64,000 nucleotides of DNA, taken from positions 15,677,903 through 15,741,902 of the forward strand of contig CM036243.1 of the NCBI GenBank assembly GCA_020698575.1, read 5' to 3'. The position numbers and the translations under genes are program-made. Source of the DNA: Bostrychus sinensis (taxonomy: Eukaryota; Chordata; Actinopteri; Gobiiformes; Eleotridae). The stretch's first letter is position 1. The number at the start of each line of letters is the position of its first letter. Shown one piece after another: positions 12,201-23,066 of the stretch. The notes beneath the pieces are model-generated. The model did no database searches, was not told where the DNA came from, and worked only from the letters and a program-made list of their open reading frames with translations.

Positions 12201-15200
12201 ATCTGTCACTAATGCACTTGTTCTTACACATAATACATGCTATACATAGGGCTGCACAATATGAGAAAAACATGCAATATTGTGATAAACATTGGCAATA
12301 TTTTGATCCTCCCCCACATTTAGTTTTTTGCAATACAAATATTGCATTTGCCCATCATGTGATAATTTTCAATATATGGCAGACTTAACTAAACATTCCA
12401 CTTTGAGAAATGGATTTAAATTCTACACAGGTTGCTTCAGGATTTTAGGCTGCCTCTTTCCTGGGGAACAAAGTGTAGAAGACTTCAAAACCTTGACCTT
12501 TTAAGAGCTGCGACAGAGTGTGCTAAATTTAAAATTCACATGCCAGAGGTTAGTGGAAGCTTACCGACGCAGAGTGACTGGCCCAGGCCGACTTGTGTGG
12601 TTTGGTGCACGGCTTCGTATGTCAAGGTACCTGATCGTGACACAATGCCTAAAAGCAGAGATTAGTGTTAAAAACTTCTTGTATTTAGCTTTGATACAAT
12701 TTTCTAAAAACAGCACGTAAAAGAAGACATATTCTCATTATAGCTCGGCACTGCAACAGCTGTTCTGTCTAAGCTGCAGGAATGATGGCAGTCAATTTAC
12801 TTTCAGACTCAGACTTCTTGCAAAGGTTGACTGGCCAGCTACAGAGTACACTGTGCTTATGAAGCCGTCAACATCCACAGCTCTATACTGGATTTAAGTC
12901 TGTAACAATGTACAGCAGAGGAAGGTCTAACTTAATGTACACATTTTCAGTCTATACTCTGTCAATTTACTGTCACTCAAAACAAAAACATTTATATGAA
13001 AGTATCTTCATAAAAGTCTGCAATTTCTTTATTTGTAATGTTTGATCTTCCACATTAAACAATGGTAGCAATATTCCTTACCAATGCTTCCTTTCTTGTG
13101 AATGTGGCCTGGCATAATCCCTATCTTGCATTCACCAGGCTGAAAAACACAGTAAAGCATACATTATACACTGCGCAATACAAATAAAGGTACTATGAGT
13201 AGTATATGTTTTTATATTTCATAAACATTCCCAACATGTGTCCCCAGATCTGACGTAAACATGTTTCAATCAAATATTAGTTTTATGGATAACAATGGTA
13301 CAGCTGAGTTATTAACAATTAAAAATATGTTTTACATAATAGCCAAGATGTTTTTGTTCACATTTTTTTGTTTTGGTTCTAAAACTGCATCGCCGATCGT
13401 CAGAAAAGAGACTATTGTATTGATTTAGACTGCAGTACAATTTTCCGACGAGCCCATACTGCTTACAGTACCTTTAAATACTGTACCATACATTATCCAT
13501 GGCAAAGTCCTCATTATTGCAATATCGATATGTACAATATATGTTTCACAAAAACTAAGAAATGCCATTTATCTTGTAGTCTTCCATTTATCAGGCGTTC
13601 ATGAAAAAATAAAAAATAAAATCAGAAGTCACACTGAAATGAATAAGTTATCTGAAATATGACAAGTAATTTAGTTCCAACAATACCGAGACTTTTATTA
13701 TTGCAGGCTTTGTACATACAGTACTCTGTTAGTGGACTTTTTCTAGATCAATACAAGCTCTTTTCTAACAAGATTCATTTTTAAAAATGTTTTATTTATT
13801 ACCTCAGCCAAGCAGTTATGTTATTTGACTGTTAGCAAGATACTGAAAATGCAATGGTCAGATTTTGATGGAATTCTCAAGAAATTACAGCAATGGGTCA
13901 AGAAAGAAATCAATAGTTTTTGGTTTGATCCAGAACACTGAGTTCAGGAGAGATTATGTGCCATTGCAAGATAGGTCCAAAGACAGACTGTAGCCACAAG
14001 GGATCAGTAAGAAAACAAATATTGTATGTATGATAAGGTTTTAATTGAGCCTAATTGTGAGATATTAAAGTGTTGTAAAATACAGGACATTTTAAATCAC
14101 TTCAGTATGTCTGTAAAAATAATTGTCATTGTAACTTTTTCTAAAACACATACAAATTTCAACACCTCTTAAAGCTATAGAAATATTGCCTTTATGCCTG
14201 CCTTTTAAATGCTTAACAGACAACAACAATTGTCGGGATTTCATTATACAAGGAAAATTGCTGCTCTGTACAAAGAAGGGGTTGTATGAGCCAAAGATAT
14301 GTGTGTGTGCTTACATTAATGACTCCTGGGCAGTTGGGGCCTATGAGGCGCGTGGTGCCCTGGCGCAGCAGCTTATGTTTGACTCGCACCATGTCCTGCT
14401 GGGGGATGCCCTCAGTGATGCACACCACCAGGGGCACCTCTGCGTCAATGGCCTCAATGATGGCTGCCGCGGCAAACGGTGGGGGGACATAAATCACAGT
14501 GGCATTTGCCCCCGTGCCCTCTTTCGCCTGAGGAGTGGAAACAAAGGTATTGGGGCCAGCATGCCAGCTAATAATTCTACAGTTATGAAACAGTGCCACC
14601 TAATGTTGACAGAATAATCTGTACTCCCTGGCCACAAAATACATTTTTTTTTTCTTTATTAAAATATTCCGTCACCACAAGGCTAATGTTAGTACTAAAA
14701 CTTCCCTAGTTTCGCTTATTTGCAACAAACAAATTAACCAGTATTTCATAGTACCTTACCCAATCAAAGTAACAAACCACAGGGTATTTCCAGCTAAAAC
14801 TGGATGACATGAATGACTTGAGAATTAATGGCCACATAGCCATCTTATAGAGTATTTGCTAATTTATAAAAATACAAAAATCAAAAGGCTAGATTGAGAT
14901 TATGCTGCAATTTGAATATTTGAGAGTTGCGTTGATAAAAACCTGGCCATCAAAAAATTAAAACTTCTGAGGGCATGATTTTGACATCGATACATTATGC
15001 ATCATCCTCATGATGCATTGTCCTAAATGTTGCAGTACATTAAACCGTTGAATACATCAGTCACAGTATGTTTTTAATTTTGGATAACTGCCTCAAAATA
15101 ACATTGTGTCTTGGAAAATGTTCATATTTTATTTTATATTTTAGGTGAGGAATTGCAATCAGCCCTTTTGCCACCAAAGCTTCACATTTAGATGGTAACA

Positions 15201-18200
15201 ATAAACTTTATGTAGATTATGTTTCTTGTTCTTCAAAAAACTGACTTTATTTTTTTCTTTTAAAACATTTAAAATTTAGTAAATGTTAAAAAAAAAAAAG
15301 GTACAAAGTTAGATAAGAGGGCTTACCTCCTTGACTGAGTTGAAGACTGGCAGGCCAAGATGTGTCTTCCCTCCCTTACCTGGGGAGACACCCCCCACTA
15401 ACCGAGTGCCATAATCAAGAGCCTGCTGACTGTGAAAAGTTCCCTAAAAGGAAAAAGAAATCAGCATGGGCATGAGTGTGTAATGAAGTGAGGTACAGCC
15501 ACTTGTGTAGCATCAACTCTGACATATCACACCAGACAGAGAGGCAGCCGTGCAGGATAAATTGCCTGTGCTGAGTAAGAAGAAGACATGGAAGAGAGTT
15601 TGGGTTCTGGGGATGTAGGTAGTAGTAAATGTATTCAATATTTTCAATAGAAAGCAATAGACATATTCTTGACACATGAATAATGATGTAAGCCTAGTTT
15701 AATCTGCTTTCAGAACAGACGCAAAACAAATCAAATGCCACTTTGGATATTCTCCAGAGCTGACTGTAAAATACATTTTACAGAAACATCACCCATACTG
15801 ACGCTCTTCATGTTGGCTGTGGGGAACCAGTCACTTTCACAGCAGGAGCAGCTTAGTGATTTTATTTCATAAAACTATTACTAAATCATTCCGTTAAAGC
15901 TAAACATTATTCTTGGACTTGAGGAAAACTGCTGGGTCGTCTAATAGCATGTTATAGTAGGAATCATCTGTGGAGAAAATGGATCAACATGTCATACAGG
16001 CTTTATTTTAAATTATTTGAATATGCTGGGAGAGTTCAGTAAGAGGCACTGTTGAGTCAGAAAAAGAAAGGAAAAGTAGGTAAGTGTGTCACTGCATACT
16101 TCTGTTTACACAGGAAAAAAGAAGATGCTTGATTTTTAATAATTTTAAAGCTTTTTATTCATATTTTGCTTTTTTTTCCATTAGGTATTATTATAATATT
16201 GGTGACAAGTTATTCAAAATATTTCAAAAGTGATAAAAAACAAAAAACAAATACAGAATACATTATAGCGTCTAGAAACATGTCCCTGGATCTGGAACCA
16301 TAAAACAGACCAAGAAACTTACTTTATTTATTTATTTTTTTTTTTTTATATTTTAAGGTCATTCATACTAGTTATAAAAGAAGAGCATCAGTAATGGATA
16401 ATTTGTATTTATGGGGAAAAGGTATAGATCAGTTTTGGACTATGTTGGGCTGCTGTAATCTTCTGAATTAATGGGAAACACTGCTTGGCCACATATTTTG
16501 GGATTATATCAGGCAGGTAATGTCTCTTTAACATAGCTACAGTTACAATATGTTTAAATACCCATATTTAGTGTAAAACAGAGTATGCCTACACACTCCT
16601 GGAGGTGAAAAAAAACAACACTTAAATTTTTTACATGAAAATTAAGAGCATCAAAGCGGCCTCAAATTGATTCTCAAATGAGCAAAGACCATTTTCATGT
16701 AGTGGGTTAATTATTAGCGAAGACGCTGAAACAATGTAGATAAAGTTGCCCAGTGAGACACGTGGAAATAAATGTCCTTAATGTAAAAATCTATTAGGGA
16801 CATTTGAAGCAATGAGTCAGCGTTTTTCACTTGTACCTTCATCTCACAACTCCTTCACCCTGCTAACTTTGCTGTTTTTTGCCTTTGGTTATTAGTGCAA
16901 ATGTTGGGACAATAAATTTGAGAAATGACTTGCTTATCAAGGCAGAAAGACAAGACAATGTGCACTCAATAGCACTTGCTTCATTTCTCATCCTTTTCTA
17001 ATTACCCGGAGTGTTCACTGGGACTATATTTAACAACCCTTTATTATGTTGAAGAGAAAATGGGAGATGAAAAATGAAATGTTACAGAGGACAGAGGAGG
17101 GATATAAATCTGTACAAAAAAAGCACACCGTTTTTGGCTTGTTGAACACACTTGCCAAGATTTTCATTCTCCTTGACTGGACATGGTTCAAAATGAAAAA
17201 TATAGCCTTTTTGATAGTTTGGCCTAAAAGACAGATTGGATACTTGCCAGAAAGTGGTAGGAAAAAGAATGACCAAGGGAAGCCAGGAGAAAAAAAATAC
17301 AACTATTACAAATAAAAATGTTATAAAATAAAGAGCCTCCCCAAAAATGTCTTATGTGCAAACTAGGGCTGAACGATTTTGAAAAAATATCTATTTTTCT
17401 GACGGATATTGCAGTTGCGATTAGATTTGCGATATATTTTTTAAATTAACATTTACATTTTAAGCATGTAATAGAGCATTGACACTTGAGAGAAGACTGA
17501 AATATTCACTGCTCAACTAACACAAGGAACCACATGCCTTTGAGGACATGTTGGTAGAGGTCTAAACTACACTGTGCAAACAGCAAACAGCCGTGCATGT
17601 ACTATTGTGTATAAAAGGTGAAGGACTGTATTGTAGTTTTAGGCTGAATTTTACAGTCCATTTTCATTTTATTTCAACAGTTTTGTCTCAGGGACCTGGG
17701 CCCTGTTTCACAAAGGAGGTTGAAGTAACTCTGAGTTTAATTATCATACTCAGACCAGGCTGACTCAGAGTTTTCTGTTTCAGAAAACAGATTTGGAGTT
17801 TACCTAGACAACTCTGAGTTTACTCACCTTGAGTTTAGCTGAAGGGGAGAAGCCATTATCAATGACACCAAGAAAAGAAGATTCACTATGGCAACAGTAA
17901 AACAGAGGCAGCTGGGAACCTACCTCTTTGTTTGAAATATTCATGATTTATGAACTGTAACCCTCTTTGATTTTTTTATGATGTTACCTCATAATTTTGT
18001 AATGTCTTTATTTTTATTTATGTATTATTACATAGATGAAATAAATTATTGTCTGTCAATCATAAAAATTAAAAAATAAAATTAAAAAAGACAGAAAAGG
18101 CAGCCATTTAACAGGAAAAGGAAGTCATGTGACTGTGGAAAGGTTATATTCAGGTTTAGGTGATGTTATAGATTAATTAATAATTAGTTGGATACAAATA

Positions 18201-21073
18201 AAAGACATACTATTTATATTTTACTTGCAGTACAGTATATAGAAACATGAAAATTACTATCTCTATTTTATTTTTCATTTTCATTTCAAGAATATTGCAT
18301 AATGTATTTTTGTAGCCTGGCCTGCCAGACAAACTCTTTTCCTATTCTATACAAAAGAAGTTAGTCTGGTATCTCTTCGCTTTATTTCTATGGCGGAATA
18401 ATGACAAGTGGAGTAACCAATCAGAGAAACAAAGTTTGTGACAGTTGTTAAAATGGCAACAAGACGAAGAAAAAAATTACTCAGAGGACTGAACAACAAT
18501 GAGGACTTCAGCAAAACAAAGAGACGACAAAAAAAAATCTATAAGCGGCGTTAATCAGGTCAGAGAAGTTATTAAATTAGCTCGGTAGCTAGTGCTACCT
18601 TGGTTAGCTCTTCTGCTTTTGTAAGACGTGCTGCAGATAAATGATTGTGATAGGCCAGTTCCAAATTGAACTGAAGAAATGCACCGCTCTGAGACTAGTC
18701 TGGCTCACTAGCATTTTTGGCTAATCTCAATAAACTTAATATTTCAGTTAGTGAAGTGCATTTGTGTGAATTTTTTTTTTTTAAACCTGACATTGGCCAT
18801 TTTAATAAAGGCTACAATTAATAAATATCTCTATTTGCATGACATCAACATTTTAGTTAATAAAAGATGATTGATAAATAATTTTATCATGTGCATCTAA
18901 ATGTAAAATAAAAGTGTAAATGTTATAAAAGTATAAGTATAACAGTTAAATCATTAGCTTTTAAACTCTTATCAATCTTTAAGTGTTCACAGAATTGAAA
19001 GTGAAAGAGGAAATGAGTTCAGAGCACTCCTTCAGGCATGAAGGATACTCTGGGTTAAACTCAAGGTTAGAGGAAGAAAACCTGCCCCACACCAGGTTAG
19101 GTTCACAGGGTGAGTTACCATGGTAAGTGAATCAGAGTTCAGGTTATCTCTCTCTGTGAAACTTTGGGTTTTCCTCTTTCCAGGGTTAACATACTCTGAG
19201 TTTGGACTAAACCTGCTTCTTGAAACAGGGCCCTGGTCTGTAAATTAGCTGTTAGCTATGGACATGGCATCAGTTGCATTTGAAACTAGAACAATGCTTT
19301 TGTCCTGCTCCTTTCAAATAAATGTATGAATAAAATAATTTTTAAAATTCCTATAATTGTTGTAATTCAATATATGCTTTATGTGTGCTTATTTGTAAAG
19401 AAATACTATCACAATTCAGTCTCTAAAAGATACAAGGCTCATCAGCCAGTTCTTTATTGTAACATTATTCATACACAGCATTACAGTTATTAACTATTTT
19501 AAACCTCTTCCAATGAGGGAGACATAATTGAAGGGTTACACCTTCCTATGCTTCTAAGATTTTGAAGTTTATAATAAGCTATAAACTATGTTTTGCTGCA
19601 GTCTAATAGGTCTAAAGGTATTGTTTAATATGGGATTCCATGTTTGTTTATAATTTTAAAAAAGTGGCAAATTAATCTATTGAACGTTTAAAGAAATGAA
19701 AAATGAAATCTATTCATTGCAATAATATATCCATTTGGAATAGAGACCTTTACTGATGTTAGTGCTAACTGTAAAGGCTAATAGCAGCTAATTAAAGCAA
19801 CAGATCATTATTCCTGGCCATTACTAGTTTAATAATTAATGAAAAGAATTACCAATACAAACCTGCTTCCCTGTGAACCCTTGGCAGATGACTTTGGTGT
19901 CCTTATTGATGTACAGGTTTTTCCTTGTGCCCGTATAACAGTGCCTCACTCCTCTCTGCTGCACTGAACACAGAAAGAGAAAAGATTGTAGTAGGGCATT
20001 CAGTCCACGTTAAATTGTCTTATTTTTCTAAAATAGTCTTAACATATCCCATCATTCAGCTATGGCCAAACATTAACATTAGTAAATATTGTGTAGAGCC
20101 ATTGCAGAGATGTACTGTTTTATGTGACAACATTATTTGTAGTGGATTAACTATTTAGGTCAAAGTTTTAGTTTGGTAGACTGATCCAGGCCATGACCTT
20201 CAAAGTGCTGTTAAATGATCTCACTACTTGATACTTCTAGGCAGGAGGTACCTGGGGACCCCGAACAATGCTGGATTTGGGCTTTTTAATAATGAATCTG
20301 CCTTGAGTCTTCCTACATCCAAACTTTTCAATCTCATTTCTTTTAGCATGACGTTTGTAGAAAACTACAATAACCATAATTCTACAAACTTCATTCTAAA
20401 GTGATTAATCTGATTGCATGACTGTGTTTTGGAAGTTACAGTGAGGCGTCATTGAGCAAACAAATACTAGTGTTGAGGTGATCTTTGACCTCATCATTGT
20501 CTGTGTTATGACTTATCAAAGACCAGGTGCAAAGTCCACTCTAGAAAATACCAATCTAGTGGTTATTACACGGTGATATATTTACTTTTGGACCATACAG
20601 CAGGATAATGATGCATCAAACTAATCTGTAGGGAATACAAACTTAACCCGGTGAATAAAGATTTTATTTACTTTTCAGTTCACTTTGGTTTCACATTGGG
20701 ATTTCATTGCTAAAGTGGCCGTAGTAAAGAGACACTCGGGACTTAAAATACAAGGTCACAGCAGGTGAACAGCCCGATGGTGAAGTAGATTTTAGCTGCA
20801 TGACAGTTTCATGGTTGCTAGTTAGCTGCCTGTCTTGCTAACTGTCAGTGCAGAAAGCAGTAGTTGGGCTAATCCTGCTAGCAAGTGACAGCCAGCAGTT
20901 ACAGAGGGTTGGTCTGCTGAGTGGGCCGACAAACTTTGCTTATTTGAATCGAGGCCAACACACATGCACATACATGTATACTAAGTATACTGTTAAACAT
21001 TTTAGTGAGCAAAAAGTGTAAAATGAGTTAAATACTTACAAAGCAGCCTGGCAAATAACCTGGTGTGAGACAT
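6022..21073 (-). CDS. suclg1: Succinyl-CoA ligase alpha subunit, mitochondrial (terminal exon not found)
   Basis: This gene encodes the alpha subunit shared by the ADP- and GDP-forming succinyl-CoA ligases. The enzyme converts succinyl-CoA and a nucleoside diphosphate to succinate, CoA and the triphosphate in the mitochondrial TCA cycle. Eight exons were found, reading right to left: 21040-21073, 19863-19963, 15327-15443, 14315-14527, 13082-13139, 12565-12648, 9367-9518 and 6022-6210. All junctions are GT-AG and in phase, giving 316 residues. The start was chosen for an Arg/Leu-rich, acid-poor N-terminus (MSHTRLFARLL) that fits a mitochondrial presequence. Key motifs are GFTGKQ (40-45, CoA region), NCPGVIN (149-155) and GHAGAI with the phosphohistidine at His277. 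Human SUCLG1 ends with about eight more residues on a separate exon, and that exon was not located. The gene is head to head with CISD2. Confidence 0.95.
9367..9518 (-). CDS. suclg1: SUCLG1 exon 7
   Basis: This exon encodes residues 203-253, including GIGGDPFNGTNFIDCL and GEIGGNAEENAAEYL, which are typical of the alpha-subunit ligase domain. It completes a split Gly codon at its 5' end, ends in phase 0, and uses a 'gtatgg' donor. Confidence 0.95.
10119..10856. mobile_element. hAT-like nonautonomous DNA transposon
   Basis: The two ends are inverted copies built on ATTTTC(C/T)GGACT(A/C)TAAGTCGCTC. The flanks tacaactg (10111-10118) and tacatcta (10857-10864) match at 6 of 8 positions, as expected of a hAT 8-bp target duplication. 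There is no coding capacity. Several 'gcgacttatat' repeats lie just inside the ends. The element sits in a SUCLG1 intron. Its TIR belongs to a fish repeat I recognise by sequence, but the family name is uncertain. Confidence 0.75.
12245..12375. repeat. Possible decayed DNA-transposon end
   Basis: The segment starting 'tagggctgcacaatatgag' and rich in 'aatatt' and 'gcaatat' resembles the end of common fish DNA-transposon repeats. No partner end or target duplication was seen, so this is a weak call. Confidence 0.3.
12565..12648 (-). CDS. suclg1: SUCLG1 exon 6
   Basis: This short exon encodes residues 175-202, including SRSGTLTYEAVHQTTQ and GLGQSLCV. It starts by completing a split Gly codon from exon 5 and ends one base into the next Gly codon. 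The donor is 'gtaagc' and the acceptor AG lies at 12649-12650. It is easy to miss because its frame is closed by stops in the flanking introns. Confidence 0.93.
13082..13139 (-). CDS. suclg1: SUCLG1 exon 5
   Basis: This 58-bp exon encodes residues 156-174, PGECKIGIMPGHIHKKGSI, plus one base of a Gly codon. It has a 'ttcag' acceptor and a 'gtaagg' donor. Confidence 0.93.
14315..14527 (-). CDS. suclg1: SUCLG1 exon 4
   Basis: This 71-codon exon encodes residues 85-155, in phase 0 at both ends. It includes the VPPPFAAAAIIEAIDAEVPL segment of the CoA-binding Rossmann fold, the CITEGIPQQDMVRVK loop and NCPGVIN. Confidence 0.95.
14795..14995 (+). repeat. Unidentified interspersed repeat, copy 2
   Basis: This is the second copy of the decayed repeat seen at 5565-5750, with the same order of short shared blocks ('ctggatgacatgaatgac', 'aatggccac', 'gattttgacat'). 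It lies in a SUCLG1 intron. Confidence 0.4.
15327..15443 (-). CDS. suclg1: SUCLG1 exon 3
   Basis: This 39-codon exon encodes residues 46-84, with GTFHSQQALDYGT at the start of the CoA-binding domain and GGVSPGKGGKTHLGLPVF. It is in phase 0 at both ends, with a 'ttttag' acceptor and a 'gtaagc' donor. Confidence 0.95.
17699..19232. mobile_element. PIF-Harbinger-like nonautonomous element
   Basis: Inverted ends begin GGCCCTGTTTCA and continue with related tracts such as 'aactcagagtatgttaaccc' on the minus strand of the right end. Both ends are flanked by ctg, which fits a 3-bp target duplication. The end sequence is typical of a common fish Harbinger/ISL2EU-like family; that assignment is from memory. 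There is no transposase frame. The element lies in SUCLG1 intron 2 and is itself interrupted by the hAT-like element at 18313-18711. Confidence 0.6.
18313..18711. mobile_element. Short hAT-like MITE nested in the Harbinger-like element
   Basis: The left end TAGCCTGGCCTGCCAGAC and the reverse complement of the right end, TAGTGAGCCAGAC, share TAG and GCCAGAC. The flanks tatttttg (18305-18312) and catttttg (18712-18719) match at 7 of 8 positions, as expected of an 8-bp duplication. It is about 400 bp long, noncoding, and younger than its host element. Confidence 0.6.
19863..19963 (-). CDS. suclg1: SUCLG1 exon 2
   Basis: This exon encodes residues 12-45, from the end of the presequence (LQQRGVRHC) to the first strand and GFTGKQ of the CoA-binding domain. 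It completes a split Leu codon from exon 1. The donor is 'gtttgt', a weaker but usable site. Confidence 0.92.
21040..21073 (-). CDS. suclg1: SUCLG1 exon 1 (start codon and presequence)
   Basis: The start ATG is at 21073-21071. Eleven codons (MSHTRLFARLL) and one base precede a 'gtaagt' donor. The Arg/Leu-rich, acid-free composition fits a mitochondrial presequence. Reading phase joins cleanly to exon 2. Confidence 0.88.
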
Positions 21074-21955
21074 CTTCGGTCACTTACCAATGACACCGGA
21101 GCCCGGGGACCTCACAGATGGATTTTAGCTGGCCTCAAATATCGGCGTCAAAAAACAAAGACTGTAAATAAAATTTACTTTGTGCATCAATAAGTGTATT
21201 AATTTATATTTTGTGCACTAATGTTGAGCTCTGGTTATTGCTGCGCATAGCGTCAAACTATAATGTGTTATTTTTCCGATTTTTTTTTTTCAGGTAAATG
21301 AAGTGGGCAGACCTTGGGTCACAAAGAACTATGGGTAATGAAGTCCTGTTAAGACTGAAATCTGCGCAACTTGTACATTAGAGGACGCCAAAGCTACGTG
21401 CTATAACCTTCAAGCATTACCCTTACATTCTGATAACTTATAATGTTCATGGGGGAGGAAATATCTGTAATATATTTAGACTAATGTGTGCAGCACATTC
21501 GTTATGGAGACCAGTGTTTTATATACACACTGACTGTCAATAACACGTTCAAGATCACGGAGGTCCCATACTAGAAATATGGAACTTGTCTGACATTAAT
21601 ACTCAAATAGCAGCTCAAAATGTGTCAATGGCACTTTGCTCACTGAGTGTCAAAATTATAAATAAGAACGTAAAAGTAGGAAGAACGTCTCCCACCCTTA
21701 ATTCAGTTCATCCAATCCAAAGTCTCCAACTCCTTTTACGCCGATTGGCTGAAAACGCCCGTCACACGATGTCGTGACGTGTATTCACGGAAGTCTTTAC
21801 GCATTATTTGGTTCCTCCGCAATGTTTTCTACAGATCTCACTGTTTAAGTTTACGCACCGAAGTGAAATAGAGCTACGAAAGTAGCGCAATGACATAAAC
21901 GTACATCAGGAACTATCCATGTCAAACACAAGACCTGTCCATTGAGAATTTCAGG
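21074..21955. promoter_or_regulatory. Shared SUCLG1/CISD2 upstream region, probable bidirectional promoter
   Basis: The start codons of the divergent SUCLG1 and CISD2 genes lie about 0.9 kb apart with no exon between them. Nearest CISD2, the sequence contains a CCAAT motif at about 21713, an inverted CCAAT box (cgattggctg) at about 21740 and a TGACGTG motif of CRE type at about 21775. No TATA box is evident at a sensible position. Co-regulation of two nuclear genes for mitochondria-related proteins is an inference. Confidence 0.5.
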
Positions 21956-22058
21956 ATGGTTTTAGAAACGATTTCCAGGATAATAAAAGTCCAACTTCCA
22001 GCCTATCTCAAACGGCTTCCGCTTCCAGAGACTATCGGTGGATTTGCAAGGTTAACAG
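21956..22058 (+). CDS. cisd2: CISD2 exon 1
   Basis: This exon encodes residues 1-34, the lumenal N-terminus beginning MVLETISRIIKVQLP, plus one base. The ATG is preceded by 'tcagg' and the donor is 'gtaaat'. Confidence 0.94.
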
Positions 22059-23066
22059 GTAAATATTTCTGACTGTCCTATGTAAGTTTCTCTAGTGCAT
22101 CAACGTGAAGAGTTTGCCTCTTTCAAAAATCCTGTATTCAATCCTTTTGACGATTGGCTGTGCTGAAAGTTTGCTTAAATTATCTGCTGTAGCATGCTAA
22201 CTAACTAATGAAGCTGCTAGGTTGGAAAGCATGACTGTACACACCCAGAGAAGAAAGTGTTGCTGACACAAAAGCTTTGGATGACTGCCTTAGTGAGTTA
22301 CTTTAGTCTGCAACAGCTATCACTGTCAAAACAAGTCTACGCAACTAAGGCTGCTAATTATCACATGCATGCATTGTGTATTTAGATTTGTTAACAAATA
22401 TTTTATTAATATAACAGGCTTCAGTACAAAAAGCAGGTGTTGGTGCAAAGTTGTTTGACGAATTACATTTAAGTTTCCAACATAAAGTCTGAATTAATCT
22501 CAGATAAAATTGTAGTTGTTTTGTACTTTATGAAGCATCCTAATCATTGTAACTATTGAATAAAAACGGATTCAACTGGTTTAAGCAGGTCCCATTCATC
22601 AAGAGGATTAACCCACTGTTAACATGTTTTGCATGTGATGTTGCAGTTTCAGAGTGGCTTCGGTTGCTGCCTCTTCTGGGCATTCTGGCTTTGTTGGGTT
22701 ATCTCACCATTCGACCGTTTCTTCCAAAGAAGAAGAAACAAAAGGACAGTCTTATCAACCTCAAAATCCAGAAAGAGAATCCCAAAGTGGTCAACGAGAT
22801 AGACATCGAGGACCTCAATAGTGCAAATGTGTGTTACTGTCGCTGCTGGCGGTCCAAAACGGTGAGTATGTATAATGTGGCTATTCTCCATACATGGAAC
22901 TAATGCTTATTTTTGTATGTAGTTGTTATTCTGCTATAAAGTGGCAAGCTAACGAAAAGTTGTTACCTTTTTTCAGTTTCCTGTTTGTGATAAGTCACAC
23001 TTAAAGCACAATGAGCTGACCGGAGACAACGTGGGACCACTAATACTCAAAAAGAAGATTCTATAA
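21956..23066 (+). CDS. cisd2: CDGSH iron-sulfur domain protein 2 (Miner1/NAF-1)
   Basis: CISD2 is a homodimeric 2Fe-2S protein of the ER and mitochondria-associated membranes, linked to calcium handling and autophagy; loss of the human gene causes Wolfram syndrome type 2. Three exons, 21956-22058, 22647-22861 and 22977-23066, join in phase to 135 codons, the same length as the human protein. A hydrophobic anchor runs from about residue 38 to 60 and is followed by PKKKKQK. The cluster ligands C99, C101, C110 and H114 are all present. Two features are odd: residue 112 is Lys where the family name-motif has Gly (CDKSH instead of CDGSH), and an extra Cys sits at 97. The C-terminal HNELTGDNVGPL is intact. 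The gene is divergent from SUCLG1 and convergent with SLC9B2. Confidence 0.97.
22647..22861 (+). CDS. cisd2: CISD2 exon 2
   Basis: This exon encodes residues 35-106, comprising the membrane anchor (WLRLLPLLGILALLGYL), the basic linker, and the first two cluster ligands in VCYCRCWRSKT. The acceptor is 'ttgcag' and the donor 'gtgagt'. Confidence 0.96.
22977..23066 (+). CDS. cisd2: CISD2 exon 3
   Basis: This exon encodes residues 107-135 and a TAA stop. It carries the remaining ligands in FPVCDKSH and the conserved GDNVGPLILKKK. The acceptor is 'tttcag' after a T-rich tract. Confidence 0.96.
   Translation, partial: FPVCDKSHLKHNELTGDNVGPLILKKKIL

Noticed and set aside
14186..14617. A 143-codon plus-strand open frame
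   Set aside because: It is the antisense shadow of SUCLG1 exon 4, whose splice sites and sequence are clear.
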